NCBI RefSeq assembly: GCF_008831285.2
Contig: NC_045138.2
Span: forward strand, 11,790,571-11,854,570
DNA length: 64,000 nucleotides
Direction of reading: 5' to 3'
DNA from: Nymphaea colorata
Taxonomy: Eukaryota; Streptophyta; Magnoliopsida; Nymphaeales; Nymphaeaceae
Positions 22,243 through 34,410 of the stretch are shown piece by piece; the first letter of the stretch is position 1; each line of letters opens with the position of its first letter. The notes beneath the pieces are model-generated. The model was not told the origin of the DNA. It worked only from the letters and a program-made list of their open reading frames with translations, and ran no database searches. The position numbers and the translations under genes were made by a program.

Positions 22243-25200
22243 CGGGCTTAGGGCTTCATTGCAACTTTTGTATCTGGTTCGCTGATATCTTCTTCTCCTG
22301 CTCGTTGCACTCCATTGATTGCGGATGAAGAGTACTCTCCATTTATAGTGAACATCGAGCTCCATCTCTCTCTACCCATCAAGGGAGGGTGCGACGGGAG
22401 ACGGCGGGCCTGAAGGACAAATAATTTTAAAACTTGTGTTTATATATTGTTTTTTCAAGTGTATCCATTGTTTAGCATGTAAGGAGTCTTTCCATCACTG
22501 GAATAGGGCAAGAATCTACTGGATTCACACCTGAATAGTCCAAATCAGGTTGGACTATCCAATGAACAAATTTCTTGTTCATCCTGACTAAAAGGTGGGT
22601 TTTTTTGTTATGGTTTGATTGTTCAACCCACATTCTTTTGATTCAATATTATCTTCAATCAAAGGGGAAAGTTGAACTTGGTTTATGATGGTGAAAATCA
22701 CTTTTTTAGAAAGAATCAAGCACTTTTTACAAGAAGGGAACTAGATATCGAAATTAATGGAGTGCATCTAAACCCCTTTTTTTGTTGATTCATGATCATT
22801 TCTTGGTTTTGACTTGTGTTTACACTTTTTAAGTTTGCAAAAAGGCTTCTGTTTACCATAAACAAATAGAGCCAATGCAAGGTACACTGCAAGCAATGTC
22901 ACCTACTAAGTTACTTTTCTTGAATTTTGTTGAAGGACCATCATTCAACTAGTTTTATTCATGAACATGTTGCTTGTGGTAATTGTTAGCATGACTCATG
23001 TGCCGACCAGCGGTCATCATCACTCTGAATCTAAAGAAATTAACGTAAGGCATACAAATTTAATAAGGGATTTATTTAAGGTTGTGTGGAGACATTTGTT
23101 TGTAAGTTATATTATTATTTATACTCAGATGTTGGACAAAATTACCATTTTTTTATATGGGTTGCTTGAGACAACGTCGATCTCATTTCCTATGAAAGTT
23201 CAAATTGTTTTCAAAGTCTGTTTGTAATTATATATAAACATTTTTTTATCATTTTTTATGGGTAACAGTGAAGAGACTTTCAAAGGATATGCTCATGAAG
23301 GAGAGCACATTCATGTCACTGATCAATTATGTGTTGAACATAGTCCCTTTCTTGGGCACACTCAATGTGAATGAATGAAATTTGCCAACATGCATCCCAA
23401 TAGGAGGATCATGCATCATGATGATGGACAATGGGATGGAACAGAAGATGCAGGGATTGAGCTCGTCACTCTCTTTCTCCCTCTCTCTTTCTTTGCAAGT
23501 ATGGTGCATGGTACATGATGACTAAATTATTGAGAGAATGTCTACAAATTGCTTGGACGACAACCCAATTCATTTAATATTAGATTGAGCAACCATTTTC
23601 TTTTCTTTAAACACTTTGTTTGTGGACCGGTGAAGATAATGGAGCACACAAAAATGGGGAGTGACAGACAACTCAGAAGGCTTTCTCAAGCCTTTAGTCC
23701 GAACTTGTAGTTTCTATTCACAGGCTCCCTACTCTCATATGGTTCAAACTGCATGTAAATATATGAAATTAAAGTGTCTAGATCAAGGAGGAGGAAATTG
23801 CCAGTCTTTGTCTCATGAGAAGCTAGCCAGTTTCATTATGGGTTAAGTTTGCTAGAAGTCAAGGTTTGCAGAAAAGTAACAGTTTGTTTAAATTCATTAT
23901 TTCCAGGATTGTTGTAACTTTGTAGCTGCAAGAATTCATCCATTTATGCATGATCCTTTTTATCTCTGATTTGGGTAGAGCACTGTAATAAATTAAGTAA
24001 TTTGTGTTTAAGTCTTTGACCCTTTATCTTTCCCTTTTAATTAAAGTTCACATGGTGTTCATGCATATCTGCTTGTACAAATCAACGCATTTGCTTACTG
24101 TAATAGACAAATCTGCGCAAATTCCTCACGTAGGTGAAATTGAAAACTAGTTGCTCTTGAAAACTGGCATTTTCAGGTCACAGGATATGGCAATCACACA
24201 TGCTAATGTATATAATGTAACTATTATAACCATTTTTTTCTTGTATATATAGTTAAGCATTATTGTATATGTTGTGTTTTGCATTGTAGGCTTTAGTGAT
24301 TATACAACTATTTGACGATCATCCAATAAGATCAATTACTATTCAGGAGGAATTTCATTCTTCAAACTAAATAGCACACAAGCAGGATATAACCTTTGCG
24401 TTCAAGTGAATGCGTCCTATATCTAGATGATAGATAGAGTTACCTCCCATGAAGTTTTACTTCAATGATATACGTGCATGTGCATGTGGGTGCATCTGTC
24501 TTGTGCTTGCCCATCGATGACCATGTACATATTCAAATAATTGAAGTAAACTAGACTACATTGATGAGCATGTCTATATTTACCGAGTTTCAAGGCTAGG
24601 CTACATTTGAGAAAATTGAAGGGCAACTAGACTTAAAATACCCCAAATTGTCTTAGAAACTTTAAGAAAACTGAGGTGGATAATTGTTGTTCCTTGAGAA
24701 GATGAATAATTAGTGTATCTGGATGCTCTGGTCAAGAAAAGATCCTTGCTAAGGAGTTGATTGAACATGGCGGCCTCACAAAATGGTTGTTCAGTGACTC
24801 TGATTGTTGCCTTCAATTGGAGAAGAAAAAAGGTATTAATGGTTATTTTTTCAGTTTCAAGGTCATGGATCAAGTATTAACCATGAGAGATAGAATAAAG
24901 AGATTGACAGTGATGCCTTAATTTCCATTTGGTTGTGTCTCTCACTCTAGTATTTCAATCAAACTCTAGAACCCAAAGAAAGCAAAACCAGAACCCTACA
25001 ACAACTTGAAAGGTAGCCCTTGTCAGCAGATTTCTTTTCTCCATTCTTGACTTTTGTCTTCTCTTGGTTGCCAGTGGTTGTGTTTTCCAAAGAAATGTTG
25101 TATGCCCTTCAATAAACAATCAATCATTTGACAACGGGCCCAATTGGCATTAAGAAAACTTGACATCACTTTTATTGATGTGGAGACCGAGATCGAGATT

Positions 25201-25380
25201 TTGTATGAGATATCATAGGATGCTTTCGATATAGCTCGAATTCTCTTTAGTAGATTTTTTTGTGAACTAACAAGCTTTATTTATAACATAAGAAATATTG
25301 GCCTTGCGAATACCCCCCTACAATGCTTTTGTAAATAGTTGGTTCTTTAAAGGTTGACTACTAAACTTTAATATATTTGT
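22240..25380. other. Intergenic, no gene recognised
   Basis: Short frames of 60-90 codons on both strands, none with a recognisable motif. No clear repeat structure. Confidence 0.4.
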
Positions 25381-25384
25381 GTTA

Positions 25385-25515
25385 GCAGCAGCAAGAGTAA
25401 ATAGTAGGTTTGACATTCTCCATATTGGACCTATGAAGAAGCTTCTTAACATATTTTTGTTGGGACAAAAACAAATGGTCCATTATTTTACCAATTTCTA
25501 GTCTCAAGAAGTAGT
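25385..25515 (-). pseudogene. Ty1/copia reverse-transcriptase relic (element B)
   Basis: The minus strand translates to IHYFLRLEIGKIMDHLFLSQ then QKYVKKLLHRSNMENVKP, matching the copia RT segment 'LHYFLGIEV......LFLSQ.KY...LL....M...KP'. It is the 3'-most recognisable part of a decayed minus-strand copia element whose gag lies at 26.7-27.3 kb. Confidence 0.8.
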
Positions 25516-25629
25516 GGATATTGTTGATGGAGAATTCTGAAGGAAAATTGTTATAAGGTTCTATAGATAAGAACTGGAGCTTCCTATGGCAATAACATTA
25601 TCAATAGAATGACAACAAATGTGAGTTGA

Positions 25630-26125
25630 ACATTTGGTTAAATTCTAGAACTATTGTGGCCAAGGTGGCAATGCCAAACCGGGGCATTATCATCCTAAAG
25701 TGAAGCAATCATGGCATGCATACTCTTGAACCACTACTTGATCCTTGCAGTACCTTTCAATTAGCACCATTAGGAGACAAAGAAATGAACCAAACATACA
25801 ACCCACAGTTATTTACTTGCTAACGAAGAATGTGTTTGAATTGCAGGTCCTTAAACAAAAATTTTGAGAATGAAATTCAAAATTTTTTATGACCATTAAA
25901 TTTAGCCACTAATAGTAGATTCTTAGAGTACCAATAATGTAAATATTGTTGCAATTTAAAATTTATGCCATTAAAAGAGATAGAAAAATTATCAATATTG
26001 GAAATAGGGATTGACAATGTTGTTGACCATGATGTCATTTGCACCATTACAATATATTTTGTTTGAAAGAGCCTTTTCTTTGGCAGTCATGTGATGAGAA
26101 ATGCCCACTTCTGAGTACTACATAA
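25630..26125 (-). pseudogene. Copia protease-end and gag-pre-integrase relic (element B)
   Basis: The minus strand gives ISHHMTAKEKALSN (the 'SGASHHVT' protease/pre-integrase word with the catalytic-region start lost), then a decayed LL.V.KF stretch, and VWHCHLGHNSSR, the diagnostic 'WH.RLGH' of the gag-pre-integrase domain. Stops are frequent. It lies between the RT relic and the gag relic in correct element order. Confidence 0.7.
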
Positions 26126-26236
26126 CATCAATGAGTTGTCATCCTAAATATATAAATTTGGTATATCATGACTCTGGTAGGCTACAATATTTCATACCAC
26201 AAAATTGATAAGCTACAACTGGTTAATCAATTACAT

Positions 26237-26679
26237 TGTAACATCTTATAAGTTTAATCATATATATAAGATTATGAAAAATTTTGAGGGACTTATAAAG
26301 GGGTTGTTAAGTGGGTGGTTGTCATGATTCTTAGCCTTTTTGGGCTGTAATCAAAGCTACTAAGGGGTGGGTTGAGATATGATAGATCAAGGGCCAAAGC
26401 CTGATATGAGAGTGAACCGGGTTGTTACAATGGTATCAAAAATATGTTGAACACTTGGACCTAAGGTCCCATGTGCAAAAATGCATACGCATTAAAGGGA
26501 TAGATTATAACACCCCAAAAGTTTAGTCTCATATCTAAGATTCTTGAAATTTTTTGGAGACTTATAAAAAGAGTTGTTGGTTATCCTAATTTCTAGTCCT
26601 TTTAAGGCTGGAACAGAAGCTGTTAAGCTGGGTTGGTATCCACCAACCTGAGAGCTTGAGCCCAATCGCGTTATTACAT
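26237..26679 (+). mobile_element. TRIM-like miniature LTR element nested in copia element B
   Basis: Two similar blocks, 26237-26429 (TGTAACATC... to GTTGTTACA) and 26506-26679 (TATAACACC... to GTTATTACA), flank only about 76 bp. Directly after the first block is TGGTATCAAAAA, resembling the initiator-tRNA-Met primer-binding core; directly before the second is the purine run aaagggataga. LTR, PBS, purine tract, LTR with no coding region is the layout of terminal-repeat retrotransposons in miniature. It sits, in plus orientation, between the pre-integrase and gag relics of the minus-strand copia, splitting it. No clear 5 bp target duplication is seen. Confidence 0.65.
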
Positions 26680-26689
26680 GGACTCTTTA

Positions 26690-27305
26690 AAATCACAATT
26701 ACTTTAAACATGCTGGTTCCAATTGTTTTGACAATATTGATGACTGTCCTTGCCTCAATTATGGTGATATGCCCACAAACCATGTTGCTTAACGGCAGTG
26801 AGGTTTTCGATTTGTTGGGTGGCTTGTTGGTTAATATTTTGGAGTTGCTTCTCATAGTTCAGGAGAAGACCATATAACTCATCAAGTGTATGAAGCACTT
26901 TCATATTTAGTGGACAAAACATTGAGCATATGATACACAAGATCATCATTGGCAACAAGTTCATCAACAACACATAAGGGTCAATAAGAATTTAGCATTG
27001 TTTAGATAATCAATCATGGACTGATCTCCTTTGTGGACATCTTGTTGCAAGGTTCTCATACTTGATTGTGAAGCATAAGAGTTTTCCAATGAGTTTCATG
27101 TATCTTGAGTAGTATATGAATGGATAATTTGGCCAAGAACAAACTCGGCCATAGGAGATTTGATTCAACTTGAAGCTCGGTCTTCCAAGCATTTCCAAAA
27201 TATAAGTTTAGGATTAATAGATTTATTTTTGTCATTACAAGATATTGACTAGGGGTCAAGCAGGTTCCATCCAAAAAATTAATCAAGTCTAGGTAAACAT
27301 ACAAA
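26690..27305 (-). pseudogene. Ty1/copia gag relic (element B)
   Basis: In minus-strand frames the N-terminal part reads DLINFLDGTCLTPSQYL, the copia Gag pattern for binding-loop and 'FLDGS...P'. Then come KSPMAEFVLGQIIHS, equivalent to the 'W..SDQ.I..WL..S' block, and, after a frameshift, VLHTLDELYGLLLNYEKQL, a near-canonical 'L.LDELYGLLL.HE..L' Gag segment. Frameshifts separate these pieces. A zinc-knuckle equivalent is not preserved. Together with 25.4-26.1 kb it forms one dead copia polyprotein interrupted by the TRIM-like element. Confidence 0.8.
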
Positions 27306-27820
27306 TTCTATTATGATGACCAAAGTAAAGTGTTTGTTCTATCTAACTTGACAAAAAATACACTTGAGAAAGCATTCTAGTGAACCATCGGCTTAGACTA
27401 AAGTGATATCATCAAACATATGTTAGTAGGGGAAGAGGACAATTCAAATGCTGCCATGAAGGAGCAAGAGCAACTTGCATGGCTGAAACATGAAATGTTG
27501 AGAGATCACGAATTGGACCCCACAAATAGATCGACTATGTGGCCAACCTATTCACTGAACCATTTACTTATTATCATGAGTTTTGCCTTCCATCTTGCAA
27601 ATTAATATTGAAGGAGGGGTAGAAATTAAAGAGGCTTAGGAGACTCGGCCTCACATTCTTTGTATTTATCTAGTCTTCTGGTTCAATTGCCAAGTAGTGA
27701 TTTGTAATCATTTTCTTTTCAATTGCTGCTTTGAAGGTTTGGATGAAGATGAGGAAAGACATCCTAGATGGGATTACCATTGTGGATTTATATTTTTGAC
27801 TCAAACTTGAGAGGAAATCC
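27306..27820. other. Intergenic between retroelement relics
   Basis: A 5' LTR of copia element B would be expected here. I could not identify convincing LTR ends or a primer-binding site (only a weak 'tgatatcac' word near 27400). No gene. Confidence 0.3.
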
Positions 27821-27822
27821 TT

Positions 27823-28110
27823 GAACATATGTCGGCCAAGGGATTGGTAAAGCGTATAAGGAATTTGAATCCCAATGAGGTGAAAGACCCCCTAAAATGT
27901 TAATATTATAAGTTTTATCAAGCTTACAAGAAGTGTTTTGTATTGCTAAACATCATACAAGACTACATTGATGAAGTGTCTCAGGCTCAGAAAGAGGAGA
28001 AGTCCAAGATCTTTATCAACTCTTTTTCTGAACATGACAAACCCTCAACAAATGTCATTTTAGAACTACCATTCATTCTATAACAGTACATCATTCCAAT
28101 GAAAGGCATA
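27823..28110 (+). pseudogene. Gypsy-like Gag C-terminal relic
   Basis: The frame gives KC, a stop, then YYKFYQAYKKCFVLLNIIQD YIDE, resembling the 'YC.YH.....T..C..LK..I..LI..G' segment that precedes protease in many plant gypsy polyproteins. The frame is broken by a stop in the middle. The protease relic at 28562 follows on the same strand. Confidence 0.55.
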
Positions 28111-28561
28111 GATTGATGGAATGATAGCACGTATGGTAGTTCTATATTTCAAATTCTCCTTCATTTGACTTATTTGCAGAAATGGCTAGAAGAAATCAGG
28201 TTGAACAAAAAATGAGTATTTATGTATGATTAGATGCAAAAGTTAGTTTTGTGTATGTCTTTGCCATGTTAGCAGGTAAACAGATGGTGCCAAGGCAATG
28301 AAATAACTACTAGCTACTTCTCCTCCTATTAAAAATAAGGATTAACCTCCAATTAAGACTAAAAGGAAGGAGAAAGTAGTTTGTTAGAAGTAGTCTGAAC
28401 TAGGTTAGAATAAGGGAAAAACTAGTACTTCCACTAAAATCGCAGTAGAAGTGATTGTTGCTTAGCTTGTTAGGTCTTCACTAGTGCACTCAGAAGATCT
28501 GGATGGGCTAATAAAGAAGTTTGTGATCAAATCAGATACAATCATGTAATATCTTACTTAG

Positions 28562-29125
28562 ATGATGAATTCTATCATGTCCAATTCTCTAGTTATTTTT
28601 TCAGATGATGATTTGCCTTGCCCTAATGTCTTTCACAACAATGTCTTATATATAGTTGTAAGAACACATGAAATGGTGGTACTACATGTGCTAATAGATG
28701 GTGGTAACAATCTTAATATTTGCCAGGAGATCATAGCCAAGGCCTTAATGGTTGAAGAATGTCAATCATATGCACTCACCTTTTACAGTTTTGACAATAA
28801 TAGACAAACAACTAGAGGTAGGATTTTTCTGGACTTGCATATCAGTTACTCGATGGACAAGGTAATATTTATGGGTCAATGTGCCTCCTTAATAGAATTT
28901 GTTGTTTGGCATGCTATGGATTCAGACGAATGCGGTTCCTTCCACACTATATCAGTGTGTGAAGTGGAGCCAAGGCGGTGTTATCACGAAGGTGTTAATG
29001 GAAAATTCCAAAGAATAATTTCCATGGCCCATTACACCCCTACCTTGCCTACAATGTTGATGCCCCAAGTATCTATCAGGAAGAAGAAATCTCTTTGTGA
29101 AACAATTGAGGGTTTTGGAAGATGA
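28562..29125 (+). pseudogene. Gypsy retropepsin-like aspartic protease relic
   Basis: This is an open frame of 187 codons. The start resembles the plant gypsy region before protease (SDDDLPCPNVFHNNVLYIVV). The active-site segment is VLHVLIDGGNNLNIC, where retropepsins have 'VLVDNGSALNI' or DTG/DSG: Asp is kept, but the triad is DGG. It continues with a 'YSFDNNRQTTRGRIFLDLHI' segment matching the flap region 'R.FDN....V.G.I.L.I'. It probably belonged to the same element as the Gag relic at 27.8 kb. No reverse transcriptase follows within the expected distance; a copia relic interrupts instead. Confidence 0.7.
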
Positions 29126-29329
29126 AAGAGCCCATGGAATTCATTTAACAATTTTGTATTGAGCCTTGGAAAGACCCTGTAATTTTCAAAGTGGAGGAAA
29201 GTTGATGATCGCAACATCTGAGATCATCCCTTCTACCAAAAATTCATAAAAAATAATCCCTTACTCAAGTATGCAAAGGAGGTGAATTCCCCAATGAGCT
29301 CTTCAGCTAAACTTCAAAAGAAGGGACAG

Positions 29330-30000
29330 ATATATAAAGACGAAACAATTTACAGGAGCAGCATCGGAGCACTTCAATTGCACTGGGCTCACAAGACTAG
29401 ATATTTCGTTTGTCATAAATAAACCTTGCCAATATATGCACTGTCCAACTGAAGTCCATTGGAAATCAGTCAAATGCATCTTTAGGTATCTCAAAGGTAC
29501 GCTTGATTTGGGTCTTCGCTTGAAGCCTTCGACAAACCGTTATTGCTTAAAGCCTTTAAGGACATAGGCTAGGTCGGATGGGTTGATGATAGAAGTCAAC
29601 TAAAGGGTGTGTAGTGTTTCTTGGCACTCCCAAAAGCAAATAATTGTTGCCTTGTCAAGTATCGAGGCAGAGTATAAGTCACTTGCTCTGATCCAAGCTC
29701 TACTGAGAGAACTTGATTTTGAGGAAAACAAAATTTTAGTCTTATGGTGTGACCATTGTATTGGGCTTCAAGACTGATTTTTCATGTAAGGACCAAACAT
29801 GCAGAAATAGACTTCTAGTTTCTTCAAGACCATGTAACAGAGGTCATACCGCTATGCAGTTCATCAAAACTACTGAACCAATGTTTGTCCAAACCCCCGA
29901 GTGTGTTCATGTTTTAACCAATTTCAAAGCGATATCTGCATAGTCAATACCATGCTCTGATTGAAGTGCATGTTAAGGAAGAAGATCACGGGGTCTAGAC
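29330..30000 (+). pseudogene. Ty1/copia RT-RNase H relic (element C)
   Basis: Plus-strand frames give YRSSIGALQ, then after a frameshift TRLDISFVINKPCQYMHCPT and VHWKSVKCIFRYLKGTLDLG, the canonical copia region before RNase H. It continues through SSIEAEYKSLA (RNase H 'S..AEY.A'), VLWCDH and FHVRTKHAEIDF with an in-frame stop, then FLQDHVTEV, equivalent to 'H.R.KHIEID.HF....V'. Frameshifts and stops mean it is dead. It is on the opposite strand to element B and follows the gypsy protease relic directly. Confidence 0.85.
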
Positions 30001-32640
30001 AATGACGTTGGAGGTAACAAAAGAGGCATCAAATGAAGTGATTCAAGGCTGGCATGAGAGTCGACCGTATCTCTGCGATGATTGGTTAGCTTATACAATT
30101 CTACAGTTAGTCTTGCTTCTGTCCTATACCACTTTAACAAGATCGAATGATATCAAATGCATATTCGTTTTCATTGACCTGGAGTTGGATCAAGCGTCGT
30201 CAAATCCGTGGAAAACTTATTACACGAATAGCGACTAATGAGAAAGTTCGGGGAGTGTGTGTGAGAAGCCACCAGAGATTGTCTTTTGGAACCTTTGTGA
30301 TTCTAATGCCACATCTGCGTGGTAGACTGAGTGCCACCCCTTGGTGAATTTTCAAAGAACTTGGTGCAGATCTTCATAGAGAATAATGGTGAAATAAGAT
30401 CATAAAACTTCTAGACGTAATGGAAACAGCTATATCAGGGAAGGATTATGAAAAGTTGGTGATCAAGTTTTACTTATTTTCCATTGTACCAACATGGGAG
30501 AAAATGTTGCTACTGTTGGTTTGAAAAAGAAAAAGGAATAAAAGTAGAACGTTTGCTAAATGGGCTATTGACATAATTGGCAAGCGTGCTAACTATATGA
30601 AGCAAACATAACTTGGTGCTCCAAAAAAAAAGAGTACTTCATATGAGTAAACAAATTATATGAAGCAAATGTACAAGAATACGAGGGCCCTCATAATGAC
30701 AACAGCAAACTCATATGCCATGATTTAATCACAAACTTAACATAGCTTAATTTAGATTGTTAAAGAAAAACTAAATGGTAACTTCAGAAACTGAAACGGG
30801 ATTTCAACTTTCAATAAAGGGAAAGGAAGAATGTGTGTGTCCACGATTAGGGTCTTGGAGAAGGTAAGAATGAGAAGCTACAACTCTGATGACGATGATG
30901 GTAATGGAGAGAAAGAGTGTGTGTATGTATGGTTGAAACGATGAAGACTTGAAGGGTTGAAGGTGGGGATAATTAAAAAAGTTAATTTGGAAGTTCAAAA
31001 GTCATATCCATATTAACTTTAGGTTGGATCTTATACATCATATCATATCTCTGCCATGTAATTTACCAAAATATTTTAACTTCCTTATTTTTTAAAATGA
31101 AAATAAAATATGATTAATTGATTAAGCTAACTAAAAAACTTTGTGCATTTATTAAATAAATCATCAAATTAGGTCACTTAGACAATTAAACTAAATATAT
31201 ACCTTTTATTGAGTGAAGCTTGTCGTTTAATCCTTGATTTAAATTCTTTAAGTGATTTTCCAATATTTTTTCAAAGTGATTTTCCTAAATAATCTCAATT
31301 AAGTAAACTAATTGAAAAATAATGGATTGTTTGTGTAAAGCATCAATGCAATTATTTAAAACAAATATCTTCATTTAATAAAACTCATATTGCTTAGTTC
31401 TTCAATATTTATTTAAATATCTTTCCTAGAATTTTTTTCTCCTTCCAAATATTTATCCAAGAAAATTAGGATGCCAATTGAATACCTAAGGCATTTACAT
31501 AAATTGAATGGTCACACAAAATGATTCATTTGATTAATTAGACAAATAATTGATATGAAAAATAAAATTTCAAGTTATTCATTGTTCTCGTATTAAGCGT
31601 ATTTTTTCAATGTCAATTTTTACATTTATGAAGAATAATAAAGTTTGTTGAGATTTCTGATTAAAGTTTGTTGACCAGGTTAATTAAAATAATCCATTTC
31701 ATTACATAAAAGGGTCTAATTAAACAAAATAAACCAAAAAGTTTTTTATTAATTGAAAATTTTTGTTCGCAACTAGAGAAATTATGAATTTTGAAAATTT
31801 TATGGTGCTGGTATTTTTTAATTAATTGACTAAAAAAGTATCTTATTTTACATCTTTATATTTTTTTATGAAGGAAAAACATAGATATAAAGATTTTAAA
31901 TATAAAATAATGTTTGTGGCCATGATTATTGTTAAACTTGCCTCCATATGAAGGATTTTGGAGATGCTTTGCTCATATTTTGCTGGATCGATTTGACCTC
32001 AATATTATTTTTAATTAGTTAATAACCTTCTTTTCATGATATTGACTTTTTTACATATGAATGTTATTTCTAAGCTATTAGTTCCTCCATTATAAATAGT
32101 TTCAAATTTTATCAATTATGATTAGGATGTATTGTGGTTATTGTCAAACATTTTTTGTGTACCATCATTTTCTTATTATTTTGATTGATTAATTGGGTGG
32201 ATTAGTCTGCTGGTATTTTATTTAATCCAATAATCCAGTTAATTATTCAAGTTTGCCTGTTTAATTAATTAATTGAAAAATTTTGTGTTGACCGTAAAAA
32301 AATTTACTTAAGATATAAATTTTGAGTCTCAAATAGCGATCAAGGTTATTATTATTGTACAATTAATTTTATTTTCTTAATACCATTTTATACTAAGATT
32401 GTTTAAAAATGGCAGTTTTTAATTATTATTAAGCTTGTAGGTAGCCGATGTTCAACATATCTTATTCCAATGGTCCAGACTCTCAACCTTTTATTCAGAA
32501 TGAATTTATGTACAAAAAGGAACTAGCAAGGATGTTTTGCATCAACCAATAACAACCAGAACCTAGATTCACGACCCAGAAACCACCCACCTTGTACCAA
32601 GAAAACAGCTACAAAGAAATAGTAAACAAAAAACCAAGAG
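30001..32640. other. AT-rich intergenic DNA with a weak coding-like patch
   Basis: At 30400-30620 a plus-strand frame with few stops reads AISGKDYEKLVIKFYLFSIV and WAIDIIGKRANYMKQ, suggestive of an old transposon protein, but I cannot name it. 31.0-32.4 kb is very AT-rich with no feature seen. Confidence 0.3.
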
Positions 32641-32646
32641 AGCTAG

Positions 32647-33120
32647 CTAAATCAAATCAGCCATATTCATATCTGTTGTCAGTATCACTCCACCCACTGC
32701 AGAGGAAATTATATTATTATCAATCCAAAGAGCATTAGTCCTCTTTAATTCTCCTCTAACATTCCCCACTCTCATTCCTTCTAGCCTATTTTTCAAGCCA
32801 TGCATTATTACTTCTCACTGAGAACCTGTCAACTTGGTCTCCTGCCATCTCAAGACCCTGCAGCAGCAGACCATTCTCAGCCACATCCCTCCCACAGACG
32901 GCACCACCTTCTTGATTGTAGGTTGCTGACCACCATAAAGCTCTAGAACTCCAAACTTTTCTGCAACCACAGGACTACAAATGATATTAGTTGACTGCTT
33001 TACTAAACACCCTTATTCCATTGTCATGAGTTATCTCAAAGCCATCAAATCCTCCATACAAAAACGTGAAATACAACTGTAGACATGCTCATCAAATTTC
33101 TCATAGGGAAAATAACCATT
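32647..33120 (-). pseudogene. Coding-like relic of unknown family
   Basis: On the minus strand, frames with few stops read GYFPYEKFDEHVYSCISRFC, then VAEKFGVLELYGGQQPTIKK, then RTNALWIDNNIISSAVGGVI up to a stop at 32647. The composition looks protein-like and the last part runs about 55 codons without a stop, but I recognise no domain. It could be the broken end of a transposon or a host gene fragment. Confidence 0.3.
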
Positions 33121-33700
33121 TTTGTCCTTCACAATGTGATTTCAAATTAATTTCAAAAACGAGATTTCAACAGTTGGGGCAATTTATCATAATGAAACTC
33201 TAAAAACTTCATTTTGTAACAAAGGACCTAGACTAGATCACCTAGGTTGCTGCAATCCTAAAAATTTCCATTTTGCCCAACCTGTAATTTTTAGCCAAAA
33301 TCGAAAATTTTACCCAAGAACTCTGAGATATAAAAAATAAAACTTGAGCAATTAGGATAACTCTCATTGTAAATACCACAAAATATTGACATCATGACAA
33401 ATGACTATTTTACCCTTGAATGCCAAAAAATCTTAGAATATTGATAATGATTAGAACAAACTCAAATTGAATAATTCTTATCTCCCCAAGTCTCTCATGA
33501 TAGTTGGAATCAACTCATCAACACTTTTCATTGGCTTAAGTCAGCTTTCCATATCTCAAATCAAATCATTAGAACCTAAGATTGTACTTTCTAACACGAC
33601 TATATATCTGTAAGTCCAACCCATTTCAGGATAGGTTTACCTTACTAGAGATAAAGTATTATTTCACTTACTTTTGAGTAACCAAGCCCAAATTTCAGTT
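33121..33700. other. Intergenic, no feature seen
   Basis: AT-rich sequence without coding signal, leading into the tandem array. Confidence 0.4.
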
Positions 33701-33734
33701 ATAGAGTAACACGTAGGTTTCCACTAGGTCTCTT

Positions 33735-34410
33735 TTTCGTTTTTTAGGAGATCTGTGAATTTTAGCTCAGTCTCATGGAGTAAGCAGAAACTATGTTAGG
33801 GTCATATTTATCATGTATAAATCTATCTTCCCTTAGTTCTATTTGAGTTCATTCATCTTAGTTTGAGTTCAACTCAATTCTGAAGTTATTGGAGTTCACT
33901 CCATCTCTTGTTTTTAGGGGTATGAGCTGCAGTTGAGCTCAACCAGATAAAGTAATCAAACTGAATTAGAATCGTGTTTATCATGTCTAAATCTATTTTT
34001 CCTTAATTCAATTTGAATTCATTTATCTCTATTTGAATTCAACTCAACCTCAAAGGTCCTGAAACTCACTCATCTTTTTAGGAATCTGAGCTAAATTTGA
34101 TATCAACCCAACAGAATGAGCTGAAATAGAGCTTGGATCCTATTTGTCAGGTCGAAATCTATCTCCCTTTAGTTAGTTTGACTTCCTTTCTCCCAGTTTG
34201 AGTTCAATTTAGTTTTGAAGGTTATAAAGCTCATTGTGTCTCCTATTTTTAGGGTATGAGCTAAATTTAAGCTAAATTGGATAGAGTGAGCTGAAATCAA
34301 GCCAGGATCATATTTATCACATATAAATCTACCTACCTTCAATTTTGTTTGAGTTCATTCATACCAGTTTGAATTAAATTCAGTTTTGAAAGTTTTGAAA
34401 CTCACTGATG
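33735..34410 (+). repeat. ~168 bp tandem array, about four units
   Basis: The anchor 'tatttatca..tataaatctatc' occurs at about 33805, 33975, 34141 and 34311 (spacing 170, 166, 170). Each unit then carries 'tagt.. ttgagttcattcat..cagtttgagttcaa', 'ttttgaa..tt.tgaaactcac' and 'tttttaggg.tatgagct.aatttgagctcaa'. A partial unit precedes the first. Units are visibly diverged from each other. Similar units lie at 1-335. The unit length is in the range of plant satellite monomers, but the array is short. Confidence 0.8.
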
